A stretch of DNA of 14,709 bases from an uncultured Ignavibacteria bacterium (GCA_903911805.1 CAIWET010000623.1:1-14709); one strand, 5' to 3'; positions 1 through 7,251 are shown, counted from the first letter of the stretch. The notes: generated from the letters alone by a model not told the origin. Program-made: numbers and translations.

Positions 1-12
1 TTATAATATTAA

Positions 13-519
13 TTACTTAGTGGTTTTTCCGCCATTTTTGGTTAAAATACTATCGATTGGCTCCCAAAGCTCGATTTTATTACTATCTAAATCCATAATA
101 TGAAGAAACTTTCCATAATCATAAGTTTCGATTGTGTCAAGAATAATTACATTATTTTCTTTTAAATTTTTAAGTAAGCCTTTTAGATTCTGAACTCGAT
201 AATTTATCATAAATTCTTTTTTTGAAGGAGAAAAATATTCATTTCCAATTTTGAAAGGACTCCAAATTAAATAATTAATTTCATCTGGGTAATTTGCATT
301 TCTAAATTCGAATGGTGAGCCAAAATCCTGCAAAGCAAGTCCTAAATTTTTGCCATACCAATTTCTGGATTCTTTTGGATTTGTGCTACCAAAAAATATC
401 CCACCAATCCCAGTAACTTTAGGAGTAGTATCCCTTTGTTCAATTTTATTAACTATCTTTAAGTTGGTTGTATTGCAACTCAAAAGAATTATAGAGATTA
501 AGAGGAATAATTTTTTCAA
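13..519 (-). CDS. VOC-fold (glyoxalase/bleomycin-resistance-like) lipoprotein
   Basis: The 168-residue product begins with a lipoprotein signal peptide: KK, a hydrophobic stretch, then the lipobox LLSC with Cys15 as the lipidation site. The mature protein should therefore be tethered to a membrane outside the cytoplasm. Residues about 36-153 look like one vicinal-oxygen-chelate domain: a first strand (GIGGIFFGSTNP), then NWYGKNLGL, and a final strand KIELWEP whose Glu150 sits where VOC enzymes carry a metal-binding glutamate. The usual first-strand metal-ligand histidine is not seen (GIFF instead), so catalytic activity is doubtful and the substrate is unknown. The start codon is TTG (519-517): the only in-frame codons upstream before a TAG are GTT AGA AAA ATA, and the signal peptide begins immediately. 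No good SD is present. It lies 67 bp downstream of the serine hydrolase gene on the same strand and could be co-transcribed with it. Confidence 0.8.
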   Translation of the reverse strand: MKKLFLLISIILLSCNTTNLKIVNKIEQRDTTPKVTGIGGIFFGSTNPKESRNWYGKNLGLALQDFGSPFEFRNANYPDEINYLIWSPFKIGNEYFSPSKKEFMINYRVQNLKGLLKNLKENNVIILDTIETYDYGKFLHIMDLDSNKIELWEPIDSILTKNGGKTTK

Positions 520-549
520 TATTTTTCTAACCTAAATAAATTCAATTTC

Positions 550-577
550 AAGCTCAAATACGTTTGAAAATGAGCTT
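550..577. terminator. possible hairpin between the hydrolase and VOC genes
   Basis: Arms AAGCTCA (550-556) and TGAGCTT (571-577) are perfectly complementary around a 14-nt loop. A competing inner hairpin, CAAA-TACG-TTTG (555-566), is also possible. On the minus strand, the sense of both flanking genes, the sequence after the stem is GAAATTGAA, which is a poor U-tract, so it would be a weak or partial terminator or an mRNA-end structure. On the plus strand it is followed by TATTTTCT. Confidence 0.3.
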
Positions 578-586
578 TATTTTCTA

Positions 587-1687
587 TTAATTTGAACTTG
601 AAAATTTTGGTATTGAAAATTTGCCATCTAATTTATTCTGCATACCTTCATAAGCTATTTTTGAAATTCCACCTAAAACATCAGATAATTGTTTTAAATC
701 ATTACCCTTAGTCATAACTCCAATCAAATATGGATTTTTATCAATATATACAATGCCAACTTCATGCAATTGAGCCATATCTCTTTCTACTCTTTCACCA
801 AATTTGTGAGCTACTTTGATATTTGGTCCAATACCTTTTAATAAGCCATCTTTATATTCACTTTGAGCTAATAAACTTAAAGCAAATTGAGAGCTTTTTC
901 TACTTAGGAATGTGCTGTTATATAAAACTCTAAAAAATCTTGATACTGAATTTACACTTGCAACAAAGTTGTTATTATTGCCTGTATTTGCACCAAAATT
1001 AGTCATTACAGGAATTTCAAAATAATTACAGAGTTTAATAAAATCGCCATAAAGAACATTAGCACCTAATAGACTGAATGCTTCATTGTCTGAATAAACA
1101 ATCATATAATAAAGCAATTCTTTAACAGAATATGTCTTTCCTTCTTCAATTGAACGATTTTTAATTGTTGGAGTATAGAGCTTTGACAATCTCTTTTTAA
1201 AAGTTATTGATTTATTTAGTAAACCTGGATTTTCGTCTTCTTTGGATAAATATAAAAGTAATAATGCAACTTTAGTTAAACTAGCAGGGTCATACATTTC
1301 ATCACCATTAATCTCTAAGTGATGAGCGGTATTTAAATCATTTAAGTATACAGCAGCTGAAGTAACTATTCCGTCCTTTTTTTTCTGTTCAACAAACTCT
1401 CTTATTTTCAATTCTAATAATTTTAAACTTATATCTTCTACTTTGCTATTAACTAATAAAAGTGGTTTAATTAAACCTGTATCCTGCAATCTTATAATAT
1501 TTGTGTTTATCCCAGAATCTGGTACAACAACTAATTCTGGAATATTCTCTGTAGCTTTTAAATTTGGGGAAATAGCTATATAATACATTATTGGTGGTAC
1601 AATCAAAGTAAAGAGCAGTAAGTAAAGTGGCACAGGCCTTAGTAAAAAATTCTTCTTTATATCTTTCATTTTAAAAAAGTTCTTCAT
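587..1687 (-). CDS. membrane-anchored serine hydrolase (class A beta-lactamase / PBP-like fold)
   Basis: The 366-residue protein has an N-terminal transmembrane anchor (about residues 19-40) after a basic start, then an extracytoplasmic region. A linker of about 65 residues leads to a beta-lactamase-like domain from about residue 95 to 348. All three penicillin-recognising motifs are visible in order and at usual spacing: Ser136-Leu-Thr-Lys139 (SxxK, nucleophile and base), Ser199-Asp-Asn201 (SDN), and Lys295-Phe-Gly297 (KxG, here KFG in place of KTG). The final strands read HEVGIVYIDKNPYLIGVMTKG, typical of the Beta-lactamase2 family. I could not place the omega-loop general-base glutamate of true class A enzymes, so a peptidoglycan-acting or other amidase/esterase role is as likely as beta-lactam hydrolysis. 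The start is ATG with no SD; Met7 is an alternative. A promoter-like pair lies about 150 bp upstream, giving a long leader. Confidence 0.85.
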   Translation of the reverse strand: MKNFFKMKDIKKNFLLRPVPLYLLLFTLIVPPIMYYIAISPNLKATENIPELVVVPDSGINTNIIRLQDTGLIKPLLLVNSKVEDISLKLLELKIREFVEQKKKDGIVTSAAVYLNDLNTAHHLEINGDEMYDPASLTKVALLLLYLSKEDENPGLLNKSITFKKRLSKLYTPTIKNRSIEEGKTYSVKELLYYMIVYSDNEAFSLLGANVLYGDFIKLCNYFEIPVMTNFGANTGNNNNFVASVNSVSRFFRVLYNSTFLSRKSSQFALSLLAQSEYKDGLLKGIGPNIKVAHKFGERVERDMAQLHEVGIVYIDKNPYLIGVMTKGNDLKQLSDVLGGISKIAYEGMQNKLDGKFSIPKFSSSN

Positions 1688-1835
1688 TTAATAATAATAT
1701 CATCATCGTCAATTTTGGATCCAATGTTTTTGTTTAATTATATCATATATTTTTAAGTGATTTATAAACACCATTAATAGCTGATATTTATGTTATATAT
1801 CTAACAATATTAAAAAAAATCATTAATTCAAGTTA

Positions 1836-1867
1836 CAAATTTAAGTATATTTCAGCAAATAATCAAA
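1836..1867 (-). promoter_or_regulatory. Bacteroidota-type promoter for the serine hydrolase gene
   Basis: On the minus strand TTTG (1867-1864) is followed after 20 nt by TAAATTTG (1843-1836). This matches the Bacteroidota -33 TTTG / -7 TAnnTTTG consensus at its normal spacing of 19-21 nt. Transcription would begin near 1829, leaving a leader of about 140 nt before the hydrolase ATG. In so AT-rich a region chance matches are possible, but a pair with correct spacing is uncommon. Confidence 0.5.
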
Positions 1868-1891
1868 TATTTTGTAAAAAAAAATATTTGA
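1863..1891. repeat. 11-bp perfect inverted repeat overlapping the -33 element
   Basis: TCAAATATTTT (1863-1873) and AAAATATTTGA (1881-1891) are exact reverse complements separated by 7 nt (GTAAAAA). The left arm includes the TTTG proposed as the -33 element of the hydrolase promoter. Such a dyad could be an operator for a dimeric regulator, but the arms are almost pure A/T, so a chance origin cannot be excluded. The 1688-2066 interval otherwise holds only this promoter region and the gdh terminator; I see no gene in it. Confidence 0.4.
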
Positions 1892-2012
1892 ATAGCTAGT
1901 TAAAACAATGGTTATAAGAGATTCCTTAAAAAAATTGTAATTTTCTCCATTATGAATTTTGCATAAAGAAATTGTTAGAATTTTATTTATTTATGGATTA
2001 TCAATGATTTAA

Positions 2013-2039
2013 AAATGGGGCTTAAAAAAAGCCCCATTT
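2013..2039 (-). terminator. rho-independent terminator of the glutamate dehydrogenase gene
   Basis: An 11-bp perfect stem pairs AAATGGGGCTT (2013-2023) with AAGCCCCATTT (2029-2039) around a 5-nt loop. It contains a GGGGC/GCCCC core. It lies 28 bp beyond the gdh stop codon. Read on the minus strand, the descending arm merges into a run of five T. The stem is nearly symmetric (A-rich on one side, T-rich on the other), so it may also stop transcription from the opposite direction. Confidence 0.85.
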
Positions 2040-2066
2040 AAAACTATTCGATATAAGAAAAAAATC

Positions 2067-3353
2067 TTATACCCAACCTCTCATTTTAACTGCTTCAGCA
2101 ACTCTTGAAACAGCAATCATATAAGCAGCGTCTCTCATATAAACTCCACGTGATGTTGCTAAATCGCTAACTGCATGATAAGCTGCTGTCATTTTAGAAT
2201 CTAATTTTTCTAAAACTTCTTCTCTAGTCCAGAAGTAATTCATATTACACTGAACTTGTTCGAAATATGAACAAGTAACGCCACCAGCATTAGCTAAAAA
2301 GTCAGGAATCATCCAAACATTATTTGCTTTCAATACTTCGTCAGCTTCTGGAGTAGTAGGGCCATTAGCGCCTTCTAATACAAATCTAACTGATGGTTTA
2401 ATGAATTTTACAGTATCTGCATTTACTTGGTTTTCCATTGCAGCAGGAACTAAAATGTCAACTTCTTGTTCAATCCAAGCATTGCCAGGAAGAACTTCAT
2501 AACCTAATTCATTTGCTTTAACTTTGTCAATTTCGCCAAAACGATTAGTAATATCTAATAATTCTTTTAAAATGATACCGCTTAATTTTTTGAATGTATA
2601 AGCTTTTTGGTCTTTATTATCCCAGCAAGATACTGCGATAGCTTTTCCACCATATTGTTGATACAAATCAATAGCATACTGGCTAACATTACCAAAACCT
2701 TGGAAAGAAGCAGTAGTAGTTTTAATATCAACGCCTTTTTCGATTAATGCTTCTCTTAAAGTATAAACTGCACCATAACCAGTTGCTTCTGTTCTACCTA
2801 AAGATCCACCCATACCAAGTGGTTTACCAGTAATTAAACCAGGAGCTTTTGTGCCTGTAATTTTTTCATATTCGTCTAACATCCATAACATATGCTGACC
2901 TGTAGTCATAACGTCTGGTGCTGGAACGTCCTGTACTGGACCAACGCTTCTAGCCATTTGACGCATCCAACCACGGCAGATTGCTTCTTGTTCTCTCATT
3001 GATAAATTGTGAGGATCGCAAATAACTCCACCTTTACCACCGCCCAATGGAATATCAACAACTGCTGTTTTCCAAGTCATCCACATTGCTAATGCTCTTA
3101 CAGTATCTACTGTTTCTTGAGGATGGAAACGAATACCGCCCTTGTTAGGACCACGAGCATCGTTATGCTGAACTCTGAAACCACGGAATACTTTATAAGT
3201 TCCGTCGTCCATACGAACTGGTATATTAAAATGAAATTCACGATCAGGAACTCTAAGTAAATCTCTAGTTGCCTGGTCTAAACCTAATTGTTCGGCTACA
3301 GAATCGAATTGTTGCTGTGCCATTTTAAATGGATTGAAACCTTCACTTGCCAT
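2067..3353 (-). CDS. gdhA: glutamate dehydrogenase (Glu/Leu/Phe/Val dehydrogenase family)
   Basis: The enzyme interconverts glutamate and 2-oxoglutarate plus ammonia with NAD(P) in the cytoplasm, linking nitrogen assimilation to the TCA cycle. From the chosen start the product has 428 residues, normal for the hexameric approx. 420-residue class. Visible motifs are the substrate-pocket NKGGIRFHP (Lys71), WKTAVVD (Lys95), the catalytic-lysine loop PLGGGKGG (Lys107), APDV (Asp147), GRTEATGYG (about 187-194), the Rossmann motif GFGNVS (219-224) and EGANGPTTPEAD. Cofactor preference is not decided by what I can see; Trp244-Asp245 at the end of the second strand would fit NAD. The frame opens at an ATG at 3368, but GGAG (minus strand 3366-3363) overlaps that codon and sits 9 nt before the ATG at 3353, so 3353 (MASEGF...) is the better start. 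G+C looks higher than in the neighbours, consistent with high expression. Confidence 0.95.
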   Translation of the reverse strand: MASEGFNPFKMAQQQFDSVAEQLGLDQATRDLLRVPDREFHFNIPVRMDDGTYKVFRGFRVQHNDARGPNKGGIRFHPQETVDTVRALAMWMTWKTAVVDIPLGGGKGGVICDPHNLSMREQEAICRGWMRQMARSVGPVQDVPAPDVMTTGQHMLWMLDEYEKITGTKAPGLITGKPLGMGGSLGRTEATGYGAVYTLREALIEKGVDIKTTTASFQGFGNVSQYAIDLYQQYGGKAIAVSCWDNKDQKAYTFKKLSGIILKELLDITNRFGEIDKVKANELGYEVLPGNAWIEQEVDILVPAAMENQVNADTVKFIKPSVRFVLEGANGPTTPEADEVLKANNVWMIPDFLANAGGVTCSYFEQVQCNMNYFWTREEVLEKLDSKMTAAYHAVSDLATSRGVYMRDAAYMIAVSRVAEAVKMRGWV

Positions 3354-3380
3354 AATTAAAATCTCCAATAATATAAATCT

Positions 3381-3403
3381 GAGGTTTTTAAACCTCTTTT
3401 TTT
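3381..3403. promoter_or_regulatory. hairpin in the gdh 5' leader; terminator-like on the plus strand
   Basis: GAGGTTT (3381-3387) pairs with AAACCTC (3390-3396) and is followed on the plus strand by seven T (3397-3403), the layout of an intrinsic terminator. No plus-strand gene ends here. In the gdh sense the hairpin sits in the 5' untranslated leader, about 28 nt before the preferred start, preceded by an A-run. It could stabilise gdh mRNA, or stop antisense transcripts of gdh before they enter the PPDK_N gene. The apical loop is only 2 nt unless the top pair opens. Confidence 0.4.
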
Positions 3404-3434
3404 AAAATTCTATTTTATAGAACTAATTCCGTTA

Positions 3435-3442
3435 CAAAATTA
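3435..3442 (-). promoter_or_regulatory. candidate -7 element for gdh
   Basis: On the minus strand TAATTTTG matches TAnnTTTG. It would place the transcription start near 3428 and a leader of about 75 nt containing the hairpin described just downstream. No TTTG lies at the expected 19-21 nt upstream, so support rests on the -7 element alone. Confidence 0.35.
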
Positions 3443-3579
3443 CAAAAAATTTCAAATAAAAAAATACTTTTTTCAAAATATTGTGATTTTTTTTTCACTG
3501 TTTGCGATTTTACGTAATTGCACAATCAAAAAAATTACATTTAACTCTTCAAAATATCAATTTTTAAATTACGTTAAAG

Positions 3580-3587
3580 TATATTTG
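3580..3587 (+). promoter_or_regulatory. candidate -7 element for the PPDK_N gene
   Basis: TATATTTG matches TAnnTTTG and ends 18 bp before the ATG at 3606. Transcription would begin around 3594, giving a very short leader without SD. No convincing -33 TTTG is seen. The 237-bp divergent interval between gdh and this gene otherwise holds only the gdh leader hairpin and the gdh -7 candidate. Confidence 0.4.
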
Positions 3588-3605
3588 AATTTTAAATAAA
3601 ACTTT

Positions 3606-6600
3606 ATGATAGAAAACCCTTACTCAATTGAATTATTCTACAAAAGAACAGAAAATCACACGAAGAGAACTGATTGCATTTATAGAGTTGAAGAGATACT
3701 AAGCGAACCTAGTTTGAACCTTGATTTTGTTTTAATGGGTGTAATTAACGCTTTGCCATCTGGGTTAAGATTTCCTGAGATTTCTAGAATTATGATTAAG
3801 ATTTTTGATAGTCAATTTTGTTCTGATAATTTTGAAATATCGAATTGGTCTTATTCTACTCCAATTAATATTGGCCATAATGAGATTGGCACTATCTCTG
3901 TATATTATTTGAAAGAATTAAAAACTGATCCTATTGAAAACTTTAGTAAAGGAGAGATCTCAATTCTTGATTCAGTCGCAGGTATGATTGGAGATCATTT
4001 AACGTTTAGAGTTAATGACTTTAATGAATATAAACCAAATACTTACGATAATAAAAATTTCTCTTATAAATCAGAATGGCAAGTAGTTCTTAATTTACTA
4101 AAAGCAACTGACCAACACCTGTTTTCTATTATATCCAGAAAAATGATAAATTATCTTTTCTTTAAAGGAATTGAGGAATCTTATAATTTATTTAGAAGAA
4201 TGGGTAATATTGAAGATTCAGAATCAACAAAAACGGAAATTAATAGACCGTCCAAGAAAACAATTTTAGAAAATTCTTATATTTTGGGTGAAGCAGTTTT
4301 TAATTTATGTACAAATTATCTTTCTGATACCGAAATATTATCTTTATTGCATAAATGGATAAATGAAGAAAGATCTAATTATTTAGTAAAAGCATTATCC
4401 AGTCAAACCACTCCATTGACTGAAATTATTGATGCAATTAGAAGGTATTACAGAATTAATCCAACTGTTGCAGAAAAAAGTTCACCTATTAATAAGGGAA
4501 TCAGGGTTTCTTTAGTTAGAAGGTTCTTAACTGACCAATTGGAATATATCAATATTGCAAAAAGCTTTTGCGAAGTTGAGCATTTTTATGAATTAATTCA
4601 AAGAATGATTTACCCAACCGAAAGTCACGGAAAAGTTGGCGGCAAAAGTGCCGGAATTTTCCTAGCAAAAAGAATAATTGATAAATATAGCTTAGATGAC
4701 CCAACTTTACGAGGTGTAAAAACACCAAAAACCTGGTATATCACTTCTGATGGCTTAATCAATTTCATTTATTATAACAATCTTGACGACATAACAGAGC
4801 AAAAGTACAAAGAGATGGACGAAATTCGTCAAGAATATTCTCACTTTATCCAGGCATTCAAAAATTCTCATTTCCCTCAGGAAATTATTAATGGATTATC
4901 AAGAGCATTAGATGACTTTGGAGATAATCCAATTATCGTAAGAAGCTCCAGTTTACTTGAGGACAGAATGGGTTCAGCTTTTGCTGGAAAATACAAAAGT
5001 TTATTTTTGGCAAATCAAGGTACGAAGTTAGAAAGAATGGAAGCGTTAATGGACGCAGTAGCAGAAGTTTATGCTTCTATGTTTGGTCCTGATCCTATAA
5101 ATTATCGAATTGAACGTGGCTTTATCGATTTCAATGAAGAAATGGGAGTTTTGATTCAAGAAGTTGTAGGGAAAAAAGTTGGTAAATACTTCCTACCTGC
5201 ATTTGGAGGAGTTGCCTTTTCAAATAATGAATTCAGATGGTCACCTCGTATTAAAAGAGAAGATGGATTGATAAGAATTGTTCCGGGATTAGGAACAAGA
5301 GCAGTTGACAGAATAAGCGACGATTATCCAATTTTGATTGCACCTGGACAACCTGAATTAAGAGTTAACCAAACTTACCACGACGTTGTTAGTTATTCTC
5401 CAAAAAATATTGATATTATAAATCTTGAGACAAATACTTTCGAATCGATTTCATTAAGAAAACTTATCAGCGAAGTTGGAAATAAATATCCATTGATAAA
5501 CGATGTATTTTCAATTCAAGAAGAAGGTCAATTAAGAAGACCAATTGGTATTGGAATAGACACCAAAAAACACGAAATAGTTGCGAGCTTTGATAATTTG
5601 ATTTATAAAGGTAAGTATGTAACTCAGCTTAATTCAATATTGAAAATATTAAAAGAAAAATTACAAACGCCAGTAGATATTGAGTTTGCTTGCGATGGAG
5701 AAAATATATACTTATTGCAATGCCGTCCACAAAGTTCATCAGATGAATCTTCATCAGCAATTATTCCAAGCGATGCTGATCCTAATAGAGTAATATTTAC
5801 AGCGAATAAATATGTTTCGAATGGAAATATGCCTGATTTGCAATATATAGTTTATGTTGATTCAATCAGTTACTCCAAAAGAGAAAATTATGATGATTTG
5901 AAAGATATTGGGAAAGCAGTAGGAAAATTGAATAAAATACTACCCAAAAAGAGTTTTATACTGATGGGACCTGGCAGATGGGGGTCACGAGACGATATTC
6001 GTTTAGGTGTTTCGGTTACATATTCTGATATAAATAATACAGCAATGTTAGTAGAAATTGCTAGAAAAAAAGAGAGTTACGTTCCTGATTTATCGTTTGG
6101 AACTCATTTCTTTCAGGATTTAGTAGAAACATCAATTAGATATTTGCCTTTATATCCTGATGATGAAGGAATAGTCTTTAATGAAGATTTCTTTATGAAC
6201 TCTAAAAATTCATTAACAGAATTTTCCCCTGAATACGAACATATAGCTGATACTTTAAGAGTGATAAATGTTCCTGAAGCCACCAATAAATTATATTTAA
6301 GAATATTAATGAATGCCGATGGGGAAGAGGCAATGGCTCTTTTAGTTGACCCAACTCAAAAGTCAGGTTATTCCGGTGCAAGTACCCAACATCACCTTGA
6401 AAAGAAGATTGAACCGTGGCAATGGCGTCAAAAAATGGCTGAATTGATTTCTGAGAAATTTCCATATAAGAAATATCAATCTAAAGCAATGTATTTGACT
6501 GGTAACACGTTAACTAATAATGCCGGACCAAAGCACGATATTGATTTTATTTTGCATTTTAATGGTACAGCAGAGCAAAAGAAATGTGTTCTTTCTTGGT

Positions 6601-6776
6601 TTGAAGGATGGAATGACGCTTTAGTTGAGCAAAATAGAGAATTATTTGGTTATAAAGTCGAAAAAATGATTGATCTTCAATTTATTAGTGATAAAGATAT
6701 TCATAATAAAAATCAAAACTGGGATTTGATAGATCCAAAGAAAAAGAGTTCTAAATTATTGAAATCAATAGAGTAA
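3606..6776 (+). CDS. PEP/pyruvate-binding (PPDK_N) protein with GAF-like N-terminus and nucleotidyltransferase-like C-terminus
   Basis: This 1056-residue cytoplasmic protein is built around the ATP-grasp nucleotide-binding half of pyruvate phosphate dikinase/PEP synthase. Residues about 24-135 resemble the GAF-like input domain of some sensor kinases (ALPSGLRFPEISRIMIKIF, then IGTISVYYL and LDSVAGMIGDHL). Residues about 150-335 are helical and unassigned. PPDK_N spans about 343-710: GGKSAG (345-350), VRSSSLLED (445-453) followed by SAFAGKY (457-463), LIQEVVG (516-522) and the closing DIEFACDGENIYLLQCRPQS. The phospho-histidine domain (GGxTSHAA) and the PEP/pyruvate barrel are absent, so it cannot be an ordinary PEP synthase. 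Residues about 725-915 include GPGRWGSRDD (788-797) and SFGTHFFQDLVE (830-841). Residues about 940-1056 hold GNTLTNNAGPKHDIDF with Asp978 and Asp980, plus Asp1023 in MIDLQFI, resembling a minimal nucleotidyltransferase. The partner and reaction are unknown. It converges on the pterin operon with 4 bp between stop codons. Confidence 0.85.
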   Translation: MIENPYSIELFYKRTENHTKRTDCIYRVEEILSEPSLNLDFVLMGVINALPSGLRFPEISRIMIKIFDSQFCSDNFEISNWSYSTPINIGHNEIGTISVYYLKELKTDPIENFSKGEISILDSVAGMIGDHLTFRVNDFNEYKPNTYDNKNFSYKSEWQVVLNLLKATDQHLFSIISRKMINYLFFKGIEESYNLFRRMGNIEDSESTKTEINRPSKKTILENSYILGEAVFNLCTNYLSDTEILSLLHKWINEERSNYLVKALSSQTTPLTEIIDAIRRYYRINPTVAEKSSPINKGIRVSLVRRFLTDQLEYINIAKSFCEVEHFYELIQRMIYPTESHGKVGGKSAGIFLAKRIIDKYSLDDPTLRGVKTPKTWYITSDGLINFIYYNNLDDITEQKYKEMDEIRQEYSHFIQAFKNSHFPQEIINGLSRALDDFGDNPIIVRSSSLLEDRMGSAFAGKYKSLFLANQGTKLERMEALMDAVAEVYASMFGPDPINYRIERGFIDFNEEMGVLIQEVVGKKVGKYFLPAFGGVAFSNNEFRWSPRIKREDGLIRIVPGLGTRAVDRISDDYPILIAPGQPELRVNQTYHDVVSYSPKNIDIINLETNTFESISLRKLISEVGNKYPLINDVFSIQEEGQLRRPIGIGIDTKKHEIVASFDNLIYKGKYVTQLNSILKILKEKLQTPVDIEFACDGENIYLLQCRPQSSSDESSSAIIPSDADPNRVIFTANKYVSNGNMPDLQYIVYVDSISYSKRENYDDLKDIGKAVGKLNKILPKKSFILMGPGRWGSRDDIRLGVSVTYSDINNTAMLVEIARKKESYVPDLSFGTHFFQDLVETSIRYLPLYPDDEGIVFNEDFFMNSKNSLTEFSPEYEHIADTLRVINVPEATNKLYLRILMNADGEEAMALLVDPTQKSGYSGASTQHHLEKKIEPWQWRQKMAELISEKFPYKKYQSKAMYLTGNTLTNNAGPKHDIDFILHFNGTAEQKKCVLSWFEGWNDALVEQNRELFGYKVEKMIDLQFISDKDIHNKNQNWDLIDPKKKSSKLLKSIE

Positions 6777-6780
6777 TATA

Positions 6781-7251
6781 TTATTCAATTTCAATTATTA
6801 GATTGTCTTTTTGAGCTTTTAGCTGAACTTCAGAGAATAAATCGATATATTTGATTTGTTCTTTAGGGACAATATTATTCAAAAATAAAATCAGTATTTT
6901 ATCATCTGAAATATGAAGTATAGTTTCAAGGTTTTTATTAATTTGAGAAAAAACTATATTTCTTACAAAATCAGGTACGTTTAATGGTAATTGATAATCA
7001 AATTTAATAAAGAAAAGAGCTTTTTCTTTATTGAAGGCAATTCCGTTAATATAAAGTTTGAATTTTCCTGTTATAGGTAAAAATCCTAATACAGAATACT
7101 CAAGTTCTATATCATCAACAATCAAAGAAGATGAATTGAATTGACTGATTTTTGGATATTTCTTAATTTTTATCTTAGAATAATTATATTTTTGCTCAAT
7201 ATAATTCTTGATAATTTGGTTTAATTCTAAATATGTAAATTCAATATTCAT
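6781..7251 (-). CDS. hypothetical protein, translationally coupled to folE
   Basis: I do not recognise this 156-residue protein. It has no signal peptide, no membrane segment and no cysteine; it is rich in Ile, Lys, Asn and Leu, with alternating hydrophobic strands (IVDDIELEYSVLGFLPITGKFKLYING, residues 44-70) and a helical-looking stretch (PDFVRNIVFSQINKNLETIL, 93-112). The frame could open one codon earlier with TTG, but the ATG at 7251-7249 shares its A with the folE stop (TGATG), the classic arrangement for translational coupling, so I take that start. As third gene of the PTPS-folE-x operon it may act in or near pterin/deazaguanine metabolism, but operon position is the only support. No terminator is visible in the 4 bp before the opposing gene. 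Confidence 0.75.
   Translation of the reverse strand: MNIEFTYLELNQIIKNYIEQKYNYSKIKIKKYPKISQFNSSSLIVDDIELEYSVLGFLPITGKFKLYINGIAFNKEKALFFIKFDYQLPLNVPDFVRNIVFSQINKNLETILHISDDKILILFLNNIVPKEQIKYIDLFSEVQLKAQKDNLIIEIE

Noticed and set aside
350..535. Plus-strand 61-codon frame opposite the VOC lipoprotein
   Set aside because: It is antisense to the signal peptide and domain of a recognisable gene and has no SD or promoter of its own.
3606..6776. Calling the long plus-strand gene ppsA or ppdK
   Set aside because: The phospho-histidine and PEP/pyruvate barrel domains that carry out PEP synthesis are missing; only the ATP-grasp half is shared.
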